From NCBI RefSeq assembly GCF_021730395.1, contig NC_069379.1, positions 25,394,501 through 25,458,500 of the forward strand: 64,000 bases of DNA, given 5' to 3'. The DNA comes from Mercenaria mercenaria. Its lineage: Eukaryota; Mollusca; Bivalvia; Venerida; Veneridae. This document shows, one piece after another, positions 1 to 12,000 of the stretch. Every line of letters starts with the position of its first letter. The first letter of the stretch is position 1. Under the pieces are notes generated by a model. The model was not told the DNA's origin. It ran no database searches and saw only the letters and a program-made list of their open reading frames with translations. The translations under genes were made by a program, and so were the position numbers.

Positions 1-1097
1 TAAGTCTTCGAAAATCTGATATGCTAAATATGTCGAAAAACCGTTATGAAGTAAGTGGATTTTATATGAAATAAAGAAAAGCTAGATTTAGTGGTGTTCA
101 GCCTAATAGGTCAGTTTGGAAACTATCGTTAGAAATAACCAGTCAGATTGTGGAGTTTTAGACTGCTCTCCAGATTTTGTTTTGTAATATGCTGTACCAC
201 TCACTGCCACCACAGCAGCCCTCATGTTCGTTTATATCTACTTTTTCCCGAAATGATTTGTTACTCTTTGCCTTATGTCTTTTTAATGGAAACTGAAAAT
301 GCTCTTGCTGGGCTTATGATAGAGTTCCATACTATTGAGTGGTTCTGTACATAAACAAGAAAATGTCCAGAGCTGTCAGTTGTGTTGTCATTGTGTTCTT
401 TATAGAAAATGTCCATGTATAATGAATATCATTTATAGCCTTTTAATATTTTAATATAAACGAGTCCAAGTGCTTGAAATTGATTTTTCATATAAATTTG
501 AGTTATAAATCATTGCAATGTCAAAGTATAGCCATACTGTTTAGTTTGACAGAAAAAAAACTCTTAAGATTATATGAGCCACTACGAGAAAAACAAAAAT
601 GAGAAAATATGATAAAATCGAAAAGAAAAAAGCACGATGATCCGTAACAAGAATGCATCTATTGCCACCAGGCGGGTTTGATGGAAGAATTAAATTTGGT
701 TTAAATGCGGACACATGTGTAGAATCACTGTCATTTAGATAATTCCTCACCGCACGATCCGAACAGGGCTTGAAGGAATTGATCAATAATGTTACCATGT
801 TATCGATGCGATGCATTCATTGACAGTATCTTTCCCACGTAGTACCGTTACTGGACAATCTTTAGACGTACTGGAAATCTTTAGACGTACATTTTGACTG
901 TAACTGTGCATCTTCAGAAGTCATTTACTTTATTCATTGTAGGCTAAGTACTTGGTCTGAGGCAAATGATAAAGTCTCAGATGAACAAAATGGCCGGAGT
1001 ACTATTGACCATTTACATGGGTTGACTAACTTAAATAATCGACACAAGGAAAAGGCTACGTCAATCTACATTTTTGTGTAAAAGGCCCATGATACTA
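1..1097. other. 5' flank: nothing recognised
   Basis: AT-rich intergenic or distant upstream sequence. I could not identify a gene, promoter motif or repeat. Open frames at 148-354 and 541-816 (minus) are short and featureless. Confidence 0.5.
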
Positions 1098-1433
1098 TTA
1101 AAGGGAGAGGCAGTGTTATTCTTTTGATAATTCCGTCTGCTAGGGTTTCATAACTCATTTAAAGAAGTGAAAGAATTTTCATAATCGGCTTAAAAATGAG
1201 AAAGTTATGAGCATTTAAATATTTGATAAAAGTGGGTATTTGCTAAATAAAGAATTCAGGATGACGTCATATAAACACTAAAATGACTGCCTTCATTATC
1301 TGCCATTTTCTTAAATTTCAAACTGCCATAATTTTTTCAATAGTGGCCGGATTTTGAAAAAAAAATCAGCGTTATGACTCGAAGATGGCTTTCATATAAA
1401 ATTAACTTACTATCAGGCTTTCCTTGCCCTTAA
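1098..1433. mobile_element. TTAAAGGG-ended MITE, copy 1
   Basis: Left end ttaaagggagaggcagtg; right end tttccttgcccttaa. Same interior as 53912-54403. The TTAA at both ends would suit a piggyBac-type target site, but the ends are too diverged to be sure. Confidence 0.83.
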
Positions 1434-1526
1434 AAAAACAGTATATGTGTCTGTAGGCAAAGACACTGTAAAAACAGTAAGGGACAGTAAGGGACAGAAC
1501 GGTTTGATATAAATTGTGGTTTACGT

Positions 1527-1815
1527 CTATTCATAAATGATTTGTCACTTTATCTTAAATCATTTGGTAAAGGTATATCCATTGAAGACGAGAAAGTCTG
1601 TATTCTGCTCTAAGCTGATGATATTCTGTTACTGTCTGAGTCTGCTGATGATTTACAAGTGCTACTAAATGCTTTGAATAAGACACCGTTCTCCGTTTTG
1701 CAAGTCTCGGATGGGGATCGTACCAATAAGGATTGAAACCGGACGGTATTTGGGTTTACCGGAGGAATCATTTTGTGATATTGCTGTTATAGAAAATAAG
1801 TTTCATGTCTATATA
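1527..1815 (+). pseudogene. Fragment of a non-LTR (LINE) reverse transcriptase
   Basis: One frame from 1527 reads L-F-I-N-D-L-S-L-Y-L, then I-L-L-stop-A-D-D-I-L-L-L-S-E-S-A-D-D-L-Q. This is the reverse-transcriptase core (F/Y)ADD with its following strand. The TAA at 1611-1613 replaces the aromatic residue of YADD. Further on, in another frame, Y-L-G-L-P-E-E-S-F-C and V-I-E-N-K-F-H-V resemble the C-terminal (V/I)E(D/N)xFHF zinc-finger-like segment of LINE ORF2 proteins. The middle is deleted. A dead, 5'-truncated copy; clade not assigned. Confidence 0.75.
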
Positions 1816-2075
1816 CAGTGATTTAATAAAATCTGTAAAAAGATCCTTTGGAAGCAAAGAATGCAACCAAGAATAATAATAACAGACTCGGTTTGATTGA
1901 GTCTGTTCGTGAGAGGTAATGAAATGTGCAACACCTCTCACGCCCCTAGCACCGGCTTAAGCGGAACTCTGTTACATATGTTGAATGGACTCCATGATCC
2001 CAAAGGACAACACTGAATCCAAGTACGGGTATACTTATTACAGCCGCCACACGGCACTTAAAGACTGCTGTTGTG
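1816..2075 (+). repeat. Dispersed repeat, copy 1
   Basis: Contains aataaaatctgtaaaaagat, gagtctgttcgtgagaggta, atgaaatgtgcaacacctct, atggactccatgatccc. It is shared with 4750-4890 (+) and 19720-19910 (-). It directly follows the LINE fragment and may be part of the same element's 3' end. Confidence 0.75.
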
Positions 2076-2964
2076 ATAGTTAATAAAAGATTAAGATTTG
2101 TTCACAAATGCAAATTCCTTGAATGAACATCATTTTTTTCTGACAGTCTGATTATGATACATATTGTTTTCTGTTTTCGGACCCAGATTCGTAGTTGTGC
2201 CTAGATCTATGATTCTACAGTGACGTCAGTTTTTAATCTGTAAATAGTGTTTTACGCCTGGAATACCCCTGCTTATCCTATTCACTTTTATTTGATCAAA
2301 GGGAAATTATATTTTATATTATTAACCATCCTGAACTCATGCGTCTTAGCTCCTTTTTTTATACTTGCATTATTTAAAAAAAAATATCATAGCTTTAAAG
2401 AAATCCAAATGTAATATCTGGTTAGCAGTGGTGTTTCGCTTTTAAATCATAATCGTGTACAGTGACAACATCTCTTATAACTCCATGTTGGAGTGGCACT
2501 GTACTTTTATGCTGTTAGCCTTGTTTTATATTAAAATTATAAATTGTTTGTACGCTGACGAGATGCACGTAAAGATTGCTACTTGTAAAAATGTAATATT
2601 CAGTACGTCGGCCAAAAAAACGGATGAGTAGTACGAAATTTGGTATTAGAAACTTTATGGAAAAATCCTTTTGTCAAAGTTTGATTCGCATTACGATGAC
2701 CACAATCATGGCATAAATGACTTCATTTGTGTCTGTAGGTCATGCCACATGCTCTATGGACACATAAGTTAGAAACATAGCAACTCCAAAATATTGTTCT
2801 TTGTTTGATTATATGTAGTTACGAAACGCACTGGCAAAATATTAATTGGGCTTTAGATGTTTTGATTCCACCACAATCAATAAATATTGTTTGTCGTTCT
2901 GTATATTTCAGGAAAGACAAAGTAATTAAGGTAAAGAAAAACCCATACACCGGCCACAGCGAGT
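2076..2964. other. Upstream region of exon 1: possible 5' UTR / promoter area
   Basis: No unambiguous core promoter was found. The sequence ttctgtatatttcag ending at 2911 looks like an acceptor, so transcription may start further upstream with a non-coding exon. An in-frame stop at 2932-2934 separates any upstream frame from the ATG at 2965. Confidence 0.45.
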
Positions 2965-3020
2965 ATGATAGTGGTACTTGTTTGTCTGTTCGGTGCAACA
3001 TTTGCTGCCACCAACAGCGG
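2965..3020 (+). CDS. Exon 1: start codon and signal peptide
   Basis: Codes for M-I-V-V-L-V-C-L-F-G-A-T-F-A-A-T-N-S plus two bases of a Gly codon, residues 1-18. It is a short hydrophobic core followed by small residues, as in a cleavable secretion signal. An in-frame TAA at 2932-2934 lies upstream of the ATG and supports this start. A pyrimidine-rich tract ending in AG at 2911 suggests that the exon begins at 2912, with about 53 bases of 5' UTR and an upstream non-coding exon that I did not find. The donor is GG/gtaatt at 3021. The exon leaves phase 2 and joins exon 2 in frame. Confidence 0.8.
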
Positions 3021-6000
3021 GTAATTTCTTACAGTTATCATGCAGTACACGTTAATCAATCAATTAATTAATTTGTTTGTTTATATTTTTGTCTAGTCAT
3101 CAAGCATGACTACGAAGCTGGTAGGCAGTTGGCAGTAGCCAACAATATACTAGTTGCCAGTTAGCGATTCAAAATTTATTTACAGAACTCTACAAGCAAA
3201 ATTCAAATTTAACTATAATAAATGATAAACAAGCTAACACCTTATCTTGATTACTGTATTTCTTTCATAAATTGCTATGCAAACTGCTTGCAGATTATCA
3301 TTCACAGTGTTTTCAAATTGCGCAGAGTTTCCGAAACCAAAAACTTAGTATAAAGGCAAAGAAAAGCTCTCTTCATTTAATCTTGCTCAATGGTTCGGGA
3401 ATTTTTCATTCTGTGTATCGTTGGTGGAACAATATTTGTAAGTTGAATACAGTACTCATATAACGTTTGTCGCGACAGGACACATTGGGTAGTTATACCG
3501 GACAAGTACACCCCGGGAATACCACTTCCTTTGACCTTCACCTTCTACAACACATCAAATGTTGATGTTGAAGTTCAAGTTGACTTGTTAAATGACGATC
3601 ACCACCGAGTGTCCTCTCTTACACATACATTTAAAGAAGGTAAATCACTAGTTTTGAACATAAAGCTGTTATTACCTACTCTTGACTGACCTTACAGTCA
3701 TTGAAACGGACAAGGCACTAGTCAGATTAATAAAGATTCTTTAACATACCTTAAGTGATATCTTTACTACTGGGAAATAATTAATATCGTAAGATAAATT
3801 TCATCATTTTCTACGACCATATTACACTGTTAAAAACGTTATTTATGTTTACAGGTAAACCAGGAGTATTACAGCTACAGGTATGACGGTCCACAACCAC
3901 CCCAATTGTAAAACTATGCATAATATTGACTGAAGTATGACCCGCCGCAACCACCCCAATTATATAATCATTAAATATGTAACTTTTCTCATGCACTATA
4001 ACAAGAAGAAGGCTTTTACCGAATTATTCTTAAAATATCTTCCGAATTGAAGTGTGATTTTAGTATAAACTGTTATATCAAAATCAAGATTACAAAAAAT
4101 TGTTTAAACAGAATTAGAGAATAACAAATTAAAAAACTGCTTTAAAAATATGGAAAAAAACCGAACATTTACCAAGCTACTGTTTCTCTCTGGAACCAAT
4201 TATGTGCTACAATGTCAGTCGGAATAAAAATTGACAATTTACTTTTTTTTTTACCAAAATCAGGTTCCAAATCTTCCCAGTAATCCAGGAACCTACACAT
4301 TGCTTATCAACGGATTAAGCGGTTTGTTTTTCCAAGAGCATGGAGTTGTTCATTATGACTCAGGCAGTATGCCGGAGAAATTTGCTGTACACATACAGAC
4401 GGATAAAGGCATATATAAACCAGGCCGAACGGGTGAGCTTTTATTGAAAGTAAAATAGTTAATAAGCTTCTTAAAAAATGCTTGCATTATCTTTACTTAG
4501 TCGATTTGCTGTATAAACCAGGCCATATTGGTGAACTACGTTGAAAATAAAATCATGGTTGTATTGTATTTACAACTTTTACTACTTCAATCAGACCGGA
4601 CTGGCGAGTTCGTATTAAATATCATGTACTGTAATCAAATGGCAGTACTCTGGTAACTACGGAATGGATGAAACGGAATTGGTGCATTGGCAAAAGTGAA
4701 TAAAGGTCGCTGACCTTGTATCACTTGTCATTCATCTCTGCAAGTTCAAGCCATTTCTTGATTTGACTGTGTCTGTATATGAGAGGTTATGAAACGTGCA
4801 ACACCACTCATGCCCTCTAGCACGGGCGGAATTCTGCTATGAGATAACCAATGGACTCCATGCTCCTAAGGGACCAGAAAATCCAAGACTTGCTATATGG
4901 AGCATATTTTCAATTTTTTTTATTTAGAATTTAATATTCTTGTTTTAAATAAGCAAACATTCTGTTGATTAATTTTGTAGTATTGTGATATATGTAAATG
5001 TTACTGTTCGTTTTCTTTTTATATATTTTCAGTGCGCTTTCGTGCATTCGGAATCTCCTCTAACATGATGGTTTACACAGGAACATTTAACATAACAATT
5101 GAAGTAAGTTAAATTCATTTTTATAATTTGCACATTAGTAAGATCATGTTGGTTTTCATAATAGTAATAATTAATATGATAGTGATACTGATATTGATAA
5201 CCATGACAATTTTTCAAAACAAGTTTTATGCCGAATCACGAATGATTTTTAAATCTAACAAATTTGTTTATTTATTTATTTTATAAATTTGTTCGAAAGC
5301 AAAAGTACATCAATAATTATCGAATTTAATGATATTTAAATTATACATAAAGGATCCGAAAGGTAACAAAATGAAGCGGATGGTGAATGTATCGGAACCC
5401 AACTACGGTGTTATTGAAGATTTTCTCATCATGGACACTGAACCTGTTCTCGGACAATGGAAAATCTCTGTGGAAATCAGAAACAAGGTTTGATATTCTT
5501 TTTTTTTTCTGTTTTTCTTTGACAAATAACAACAAAACAACAACAATCTGGGAAAACGATATATTAAATATTATAATTGCCAATAAAATGTACCGCGAGA
5601 TAGTCATTTCATGTTAATATGTAAGTAACGGATTTATAATGCCTGTATTTTTGTTATATTTCAGGCTTCCAATTATAAATACTTCAGAGTGGATAAATAC
5701 GGTATGTACTTTTAATATTTACTATATTAGGAATAATCTCTCAACTTCGCTTTATTATCTTGTAACATGTAGTTCCTATACATAATTTACAAAGTTATAA
5801 AGGTTTCGATTGGACTGGACGAACGGAAGAACAGACAGACAGACAAGTAAACGGACGGACGATGGTGAAATAAAATGCCGTTTGTATTAAAGGTTAGGCA
5901 TGCAAATAAATAGTAAATGCATTCCCTTGTATTTTTATTTGCAGTACTCCCAAAGTTTGAAATCAAAGTAGAGTTACCACCATTTGTCGTTACCACGGAC

Positions 6001-9000
6001 AGCGAAATGCACGGTACCGTCAAGGCAACGTAAGAATAAACATGTTATAGAAATAATAAAAAAAGAACAATACATTTTTAGAATGTATTTATTTGTCAAA
6101 AGTTGTGTGTGCTGCTTGAATTAAAATGCATTTGGAAACATACTTAAAATGAGATTCTAAGCTCTTTAGTGCCACTAACATTCTTTATATCTGGGCGTGT
6201 TTAGTGAGTGCCACTAACATACTTTATATCTGGGCGTGTTTTGTATGTGAATGTTCTTGAGTGCCACTAACATACTTTATATATGGGCGTGTTTTGTACG
6301 TGAATGCTCTTGTGTGCCACTAACATACTTTATATCTGGGCGTGTTTTGCATGTGAATGTTCTTGAGTGCCACTAACATACTTTTTATATGGGCGTGTTT
6401 TGCATGTGAATGCTCTTGTGTGCCACTAACATACTTTATATCTGGGCGTGTTTTGTATGTGAATGTTCTTGTGTGCCACTAACATACTTTATATCTGGGC
6501 GTGTTTAGCGAGTGCCACTAACATACTTTATGTCTGGGCGTGTTTTGTATGTGAATGTTCTTGAGTGCCACTAACATACTTTATATATGGGCGTGTTTTG
6601 TATGTGAATGCTCTTGTGTGCCACTAACATACTTTATATCTGGGCGTGTTTTGTATGTGAATGCTCTTGAGTGCCACTAACATACTTTATATATGGGCGT
6701 GTTTTGTATGTGAATGCTCTTGTGTGCCACTAACATACTTTATATATGGGCGTGTTTTGTATGTGAATGCTCTTGTGTGCCACTAACATACTTAATATCT
6801 TGGCGTGTTTTGTATGTAAATGCCCTTGACTGCCACTAACATACTTTATATCTGGGCGTGTTTTGCATGTGAATGCTCTTGTGTGCCACTAACATACTTT
6901 ATATCTGGGCGTGTTTAGTGAGTGCCACTAACATACTTTATATCTGGGCGTGTTTTGTATGTGAATGTTCTTGAGTGCCACTGACATACTTTATATATGG
7001 GCGTGTTTTGTATGTGAATGCTCTTGTGTGCCACTAACATACTTAATATCTGGGCGTGTTTTGTATGTGAATGCCCTTGAGTGCCACTAACATACTTTAT
7101 ATCTGTGCGTGTTTTGTATGTGAATGCCCTTGAGTGCCACTAACATACTTTATTTCTGGGCGTGTTTTGTATGTGAATGCTCTTGTGTGCCACTAACATA
7201 CTTTATATCTTGGCGTGCTTTGTATGTAAATGCCCTTGAGTGCCACTAATATACTTTATATATTGGCGTGTTTTGTATGTGAATACCCTTGAGTGCCACT
7301 AACATACTTTATATCTGGGCGTGTTTTGTATGTGAATGCCCTTGAGTGCCACTAACATACTTTATATCTGGGCGTGTTTTATACCCTTGAGTGCCACTAA
7401 CATACTTTATATCTTGGCGTGTTTTGTATGTGAATGCTCTTGAGTGCCACTAACATACTTTATATCTGGGCGTGTTTTGTATGTGAATGCCCTTGAGTGC
7501 CACTAACATACTTTATATCTGGGCGTGTCTTGTATGTGAATGCTCTTGAGTGCCACTAACATACTTTATATCTGGGCGTGTTTTGTATGTGAATGCCCTT
7601 GAGTGCCACTAACATACTTTATATCTGGGCGTGTTTTGTATGTGAATGCTCTTGAGTGCCACTAACATACTTTATATCTGGGCGTGTTTTGTATGTGAAT
7701 ATCCTTGAGTGCCACTAACATACTTTATATCTGGGCGTGTTTTGTATGTGAATGCTCTTGAGTGCCACTAACATACTTTATATCTGGGCGTGTTTTGTAT
7801 GTGAATGCCCTTGAGTGCCACTAACATACTTTATATCTGGGCGTGTTTTGTGAGTGCCACTAACATACTTTATATCTGGGCATGTTTTGTGAATGCCACT
7901 AACATACTTTATATCTGGGCGTGTTTTGTGAGTGCCACTTACATACTTTATATCTGGGCTTGTTTTATATGTGAATGCCCTTGAGTGCCACTAACATACT
8001 TTATATCTGGGCGTTTTTGTATGTGAATACCCTTGAGTGCCACTAACATACTTTATATCTGGGCGTGTTTTGTATGTGAATGCTCTTGAGTGCCACTAAC
8101 ATACTTTATATCTGGGCGTGTTTTGTATGTGAATACCCTTGAGTGCCACTAACATACTTTATATCTGGTCGTTTTTGTATGTAAATACCCTTGAGTGCCA
8201 CTAACATACTTTATATCTGGGCGTGTTTTGTATGTGAATGCTCTTGAGTGCCACTAACATACTTTATATCTGGGCGTGTTTTGTATGCGAAAGCTCTTGA
8301 GTGCCACTAATATTCTTTATATCAGGGCACGTTTTGTATGCGAAGGCTCTTGAGTGCCACTAACATACTTTATATCTGGGCGTTTTTGTATGTGAATGCT
8401 CTTGTGTGCCACTAACATACTTTATATCTGGGCGTGTTTTTTATGTGAATGCCCTTGAGTGCCACTAACATACTTTATATCTGGGCGTGTTTTGTATGTG
8501 AATGCCCTTGAGTGCCATTAACATACTTTATATCTGGGCGTGTTTTGTATGCGAAAGCTCTTGAGTGCCACTAACATTCTTTATATCTGGGCGTGTTTTG
8601 TATGCGAAAGCTCTTGAGTGCCACTGACATTCTTTATATCTGGGCGTGTTTTGTGAGTGCCACTAACATACTTTATATGTGAGCGTGTTTTGTATGCGAA
8701 AGCTCTTGAGTGCCACTAACATTCTTTATATCTGGGCGTGTTTAGTCTAGACTAAGTGTTAATTGAAGTAGTATCATTTTATATAATGGAGTTCCAGTAC
8801 ACCTACATTCAAAATAGTCCAAATAGTAGGACGACTATAAAATATCAGATCATAGAATAAGTAATATCTGATAAGCCAGTTGAGTAAGGCTACATTTAAA
8901 GCGGACTTTTCATCATTGCGCTTGTTTTCTTCACTCGTATTTCTTGCGACGATGAAATTGTTATTTCTTAAAAGTTCCAGTGTTAAAATGTTATATCATA

Positions 9001-12000
9001 TAAAATATATATTCTATATCACTAAACTTTGATAAATCACGGACTGTTTTAAAACTCATATTGCAATTCAGATATACATACGGAAAGCCGGTGATTGGAA
9101 GTGTAAGATTGTATGCGGATACAGACTACAGTAACACACCATGGAAATATCATGGCGATGAAGTTATGGTTGAATCTGCATTTGATGTACGTATGGTCAA
9201 TGATTTTATGGTTCTAAAAGACTCCGCTTGGAAAGGAGTTAAAGACGTCTAACCCGAAGCTAACACTGTTTTTACCTTAAGGGGTAACGAATGTTCAAAA
9301 ACGATACAGAGTGAAAACTTCAGAGAATAAGTTTTAGCTCGTCTGATTTGGAAGAAAAAATCTACGAGGTATTGTTGTCACTTGATCGTCGGCGTAGGCA
9401 TAGAGGCTTGTTAAATTTTTATTTAGGCCCTCCTTTTGTCAAAAACTGTAGCAACTCTGCACACTTGTTTATCATAATTAGATGACTTAGGAAGCCAAAA
9501 ACTTTAACTCTGATGAGCATTTTGTCAGAATTATGGTCCTTTTTGTATTAAGAGAAAATTTTATTTTCTTGATTAAAATGTTTTTCTAGGACCACATTTT
9601 TCTAAAACCTATAAGAGTTATTACTTTATAAATTTGCATACTTGTTTATCTTCTTTAGATAAATAATAAGACCAAGAACCATAACTCTTACTTGCATTTT
9701 ATCTAAAAATGCACTTTTTTGTACTTTGAAAATTTGAATGTCTTTGTTAAAATCTTTGTTTAGGTCCAACTTAACTGGAACACTAAAAGAGCACTAGCTT
9801 TAAAACTTTGCAGACATGTTTATCATTAAGGCGAATACGTAAGCCAAGAACCATAATTCTGATAATTATATGCATTTTGTCTGTATTATGTTCTTTATGT
9901 ACTTAGAAAATTAAAAAAAAAAATATGCCAAGGTCCATTTTCTTTCTTGACTTCTATAAGAGTTATATATTTGACACTTTGTATACTTGTTTATTACTAT
10001 TATATAACTATTATTAATAGTAATTAGGTCAAGAATCATAGCTCACTCTTGCATTTTTTTTTTCAAATTATGAACCTTTCAAAGTTAGAAAAACATTTTT
10101 TTTAAAATTTGTTTTTTGCTTCCCTCTTCTTGAATACTAACTATAGCACTAAAACTTCATTCATTTTCATCATAAATTAAGGTGAGTAAGAAGGACAAGA
10201 ACCATAACTCTTATATTGCATGTTGTCGATTACTTATAAACGAGCGATGGCACCCACTGGTGGTGCTCTAGTCTGCCGTTCTTATAACATAGCATCTGTA
10301 GCATCTCTTTGATGGAAGAAACAACAATAAATAACAATATACAAGGCACTTGCTTTAAAATGATATGCAGATATGAAAATTATTTGTTGTATACAGTAAC
10401 ACATCATGGATATAGTATGAATGTAAAACCATTGTTAAATGAGTAGATTGGAGGAACGCATAGATATTTCAACCGCGCTAAGTTACCAAGTAGGGCAAAT
10501 AGGTTTTTAAGATATTGTCGTAAACCCCGGTCTTGGGGTTACATGTTCAACGAGGACCTAAAATGTGGTTGTTGGCAATGTTCTTATTGCTCGAGTTTTG
10601 GGGGTAAATGTTCAGGATGACCGACACCACTGGCTTAATTAATTTAAGGAAAAGCCAGATTCCTTATAAAGCCACTTTCTGGGCTATTTCAAAGTTATTA
10701 TAATGCCAAGTGCTGTAATAATAAGTTCAATTATTATAACACCACTTAGATTATAATTTGGAAAAAGTCAACACATTATGTAGAATTAAATGAAGACACA
10801 AGAGTAAGTCCAGTTTTATAAATCTATTAAATCAAAAGTCCTCTCATAACCACACATTCACAACTACAAAGATCTAAATTATGTCTACAAATAAGCTTCT
10901 GCAATTAATATATACACCAATTATGCAATTTACTTCCTTTAAAAAGATGTCAAAATTATCAGAGAAGTCCAAATAAAATGTATGTAAATTCCAGTAATTT
11001 TCTTAAGCAAATAAATTAAACTCCAAATTTCTAAATTATTCCCCAATAAAAATGAAGTCCAAAGTTCCTAAAATTGGCTCCAAATTTCCAATAATTTCCT
11101 AACTAAGAGAAGTGTTTAATCCAAAAGTGTAAACTAGAAGAGCCCAGAAATAACTGATAAGCCCATATTTATAGAGAAGCACCAAAGATGCTGCAATCTG
11201 ATTGGTCAATGATATTTTCCCAAATATGTAAAACTTTTCTCACTAAATGCAAGAATTAGAATAAATGTCATCAAAAGACAATTACATAAACACAAACTAG
11301 AAGAAAAACTACACCTTATCAGTATATTTCAATTTACAAATAATGCTTTAAATGTACTTAAATCAAGTGTCAAAGAAATGACACACAAATTCTCCCAAAG
11401 ATATCCAATATGGCTGCCAAAATCAGTCTTCACATCTAAGGGCCATTTTTATAGGATTACAACAGAACAAGGCTTCTAAAAAATCTGTAAAATTTCACAT
11501 AACTAAAAATTAATATCCCTGACATGACAGTAAAGTTTCAGACCTGAACAATATCTCTAAATATTTTTAATAAAATAATTTTCATTGGCCAGCTCTAGTC
11601 ACATAAGAAATGGACTAGCAAAATGTAAACAAAGTAGATTTTTCAAGATTACTTTAAAGCTACATAATGTCATGTCCTCAAACTTTACATAAATATTAAG
11701 ACATATATTTACAATATATTGAAAGTGGAAATACCATGGCAAAATATAAAATATGTATTTAGGAGCATTTAATGGTTTCTGCTGATAAACTTTCTCGAAG
11801 TCGGGAGTTTTTTAGGTATATTTTTGGGAATAACTCGACCAATATTTACTCAATAAGGGTCAAATTTTCAGCAAAGCTCCGTCATAATGTATTCTTTAAT
11901 GTGTGGTTAAAGAACATGGTAACTTAAACTATTTATTTAGATATTTACAAAAAGCAAAATATTTCTGTGCCAAAACCCAGGTTTACCACACAATATAAAC

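Noticed and set aside
10700-11750. Possible long terminal repeat or other inserted element, suggested by the strand-biased composition
   Set aside because: No paired ends, target duplication or coding remnant could be found, so it is left unclassified. I saw no convincing virus-like element in the window.
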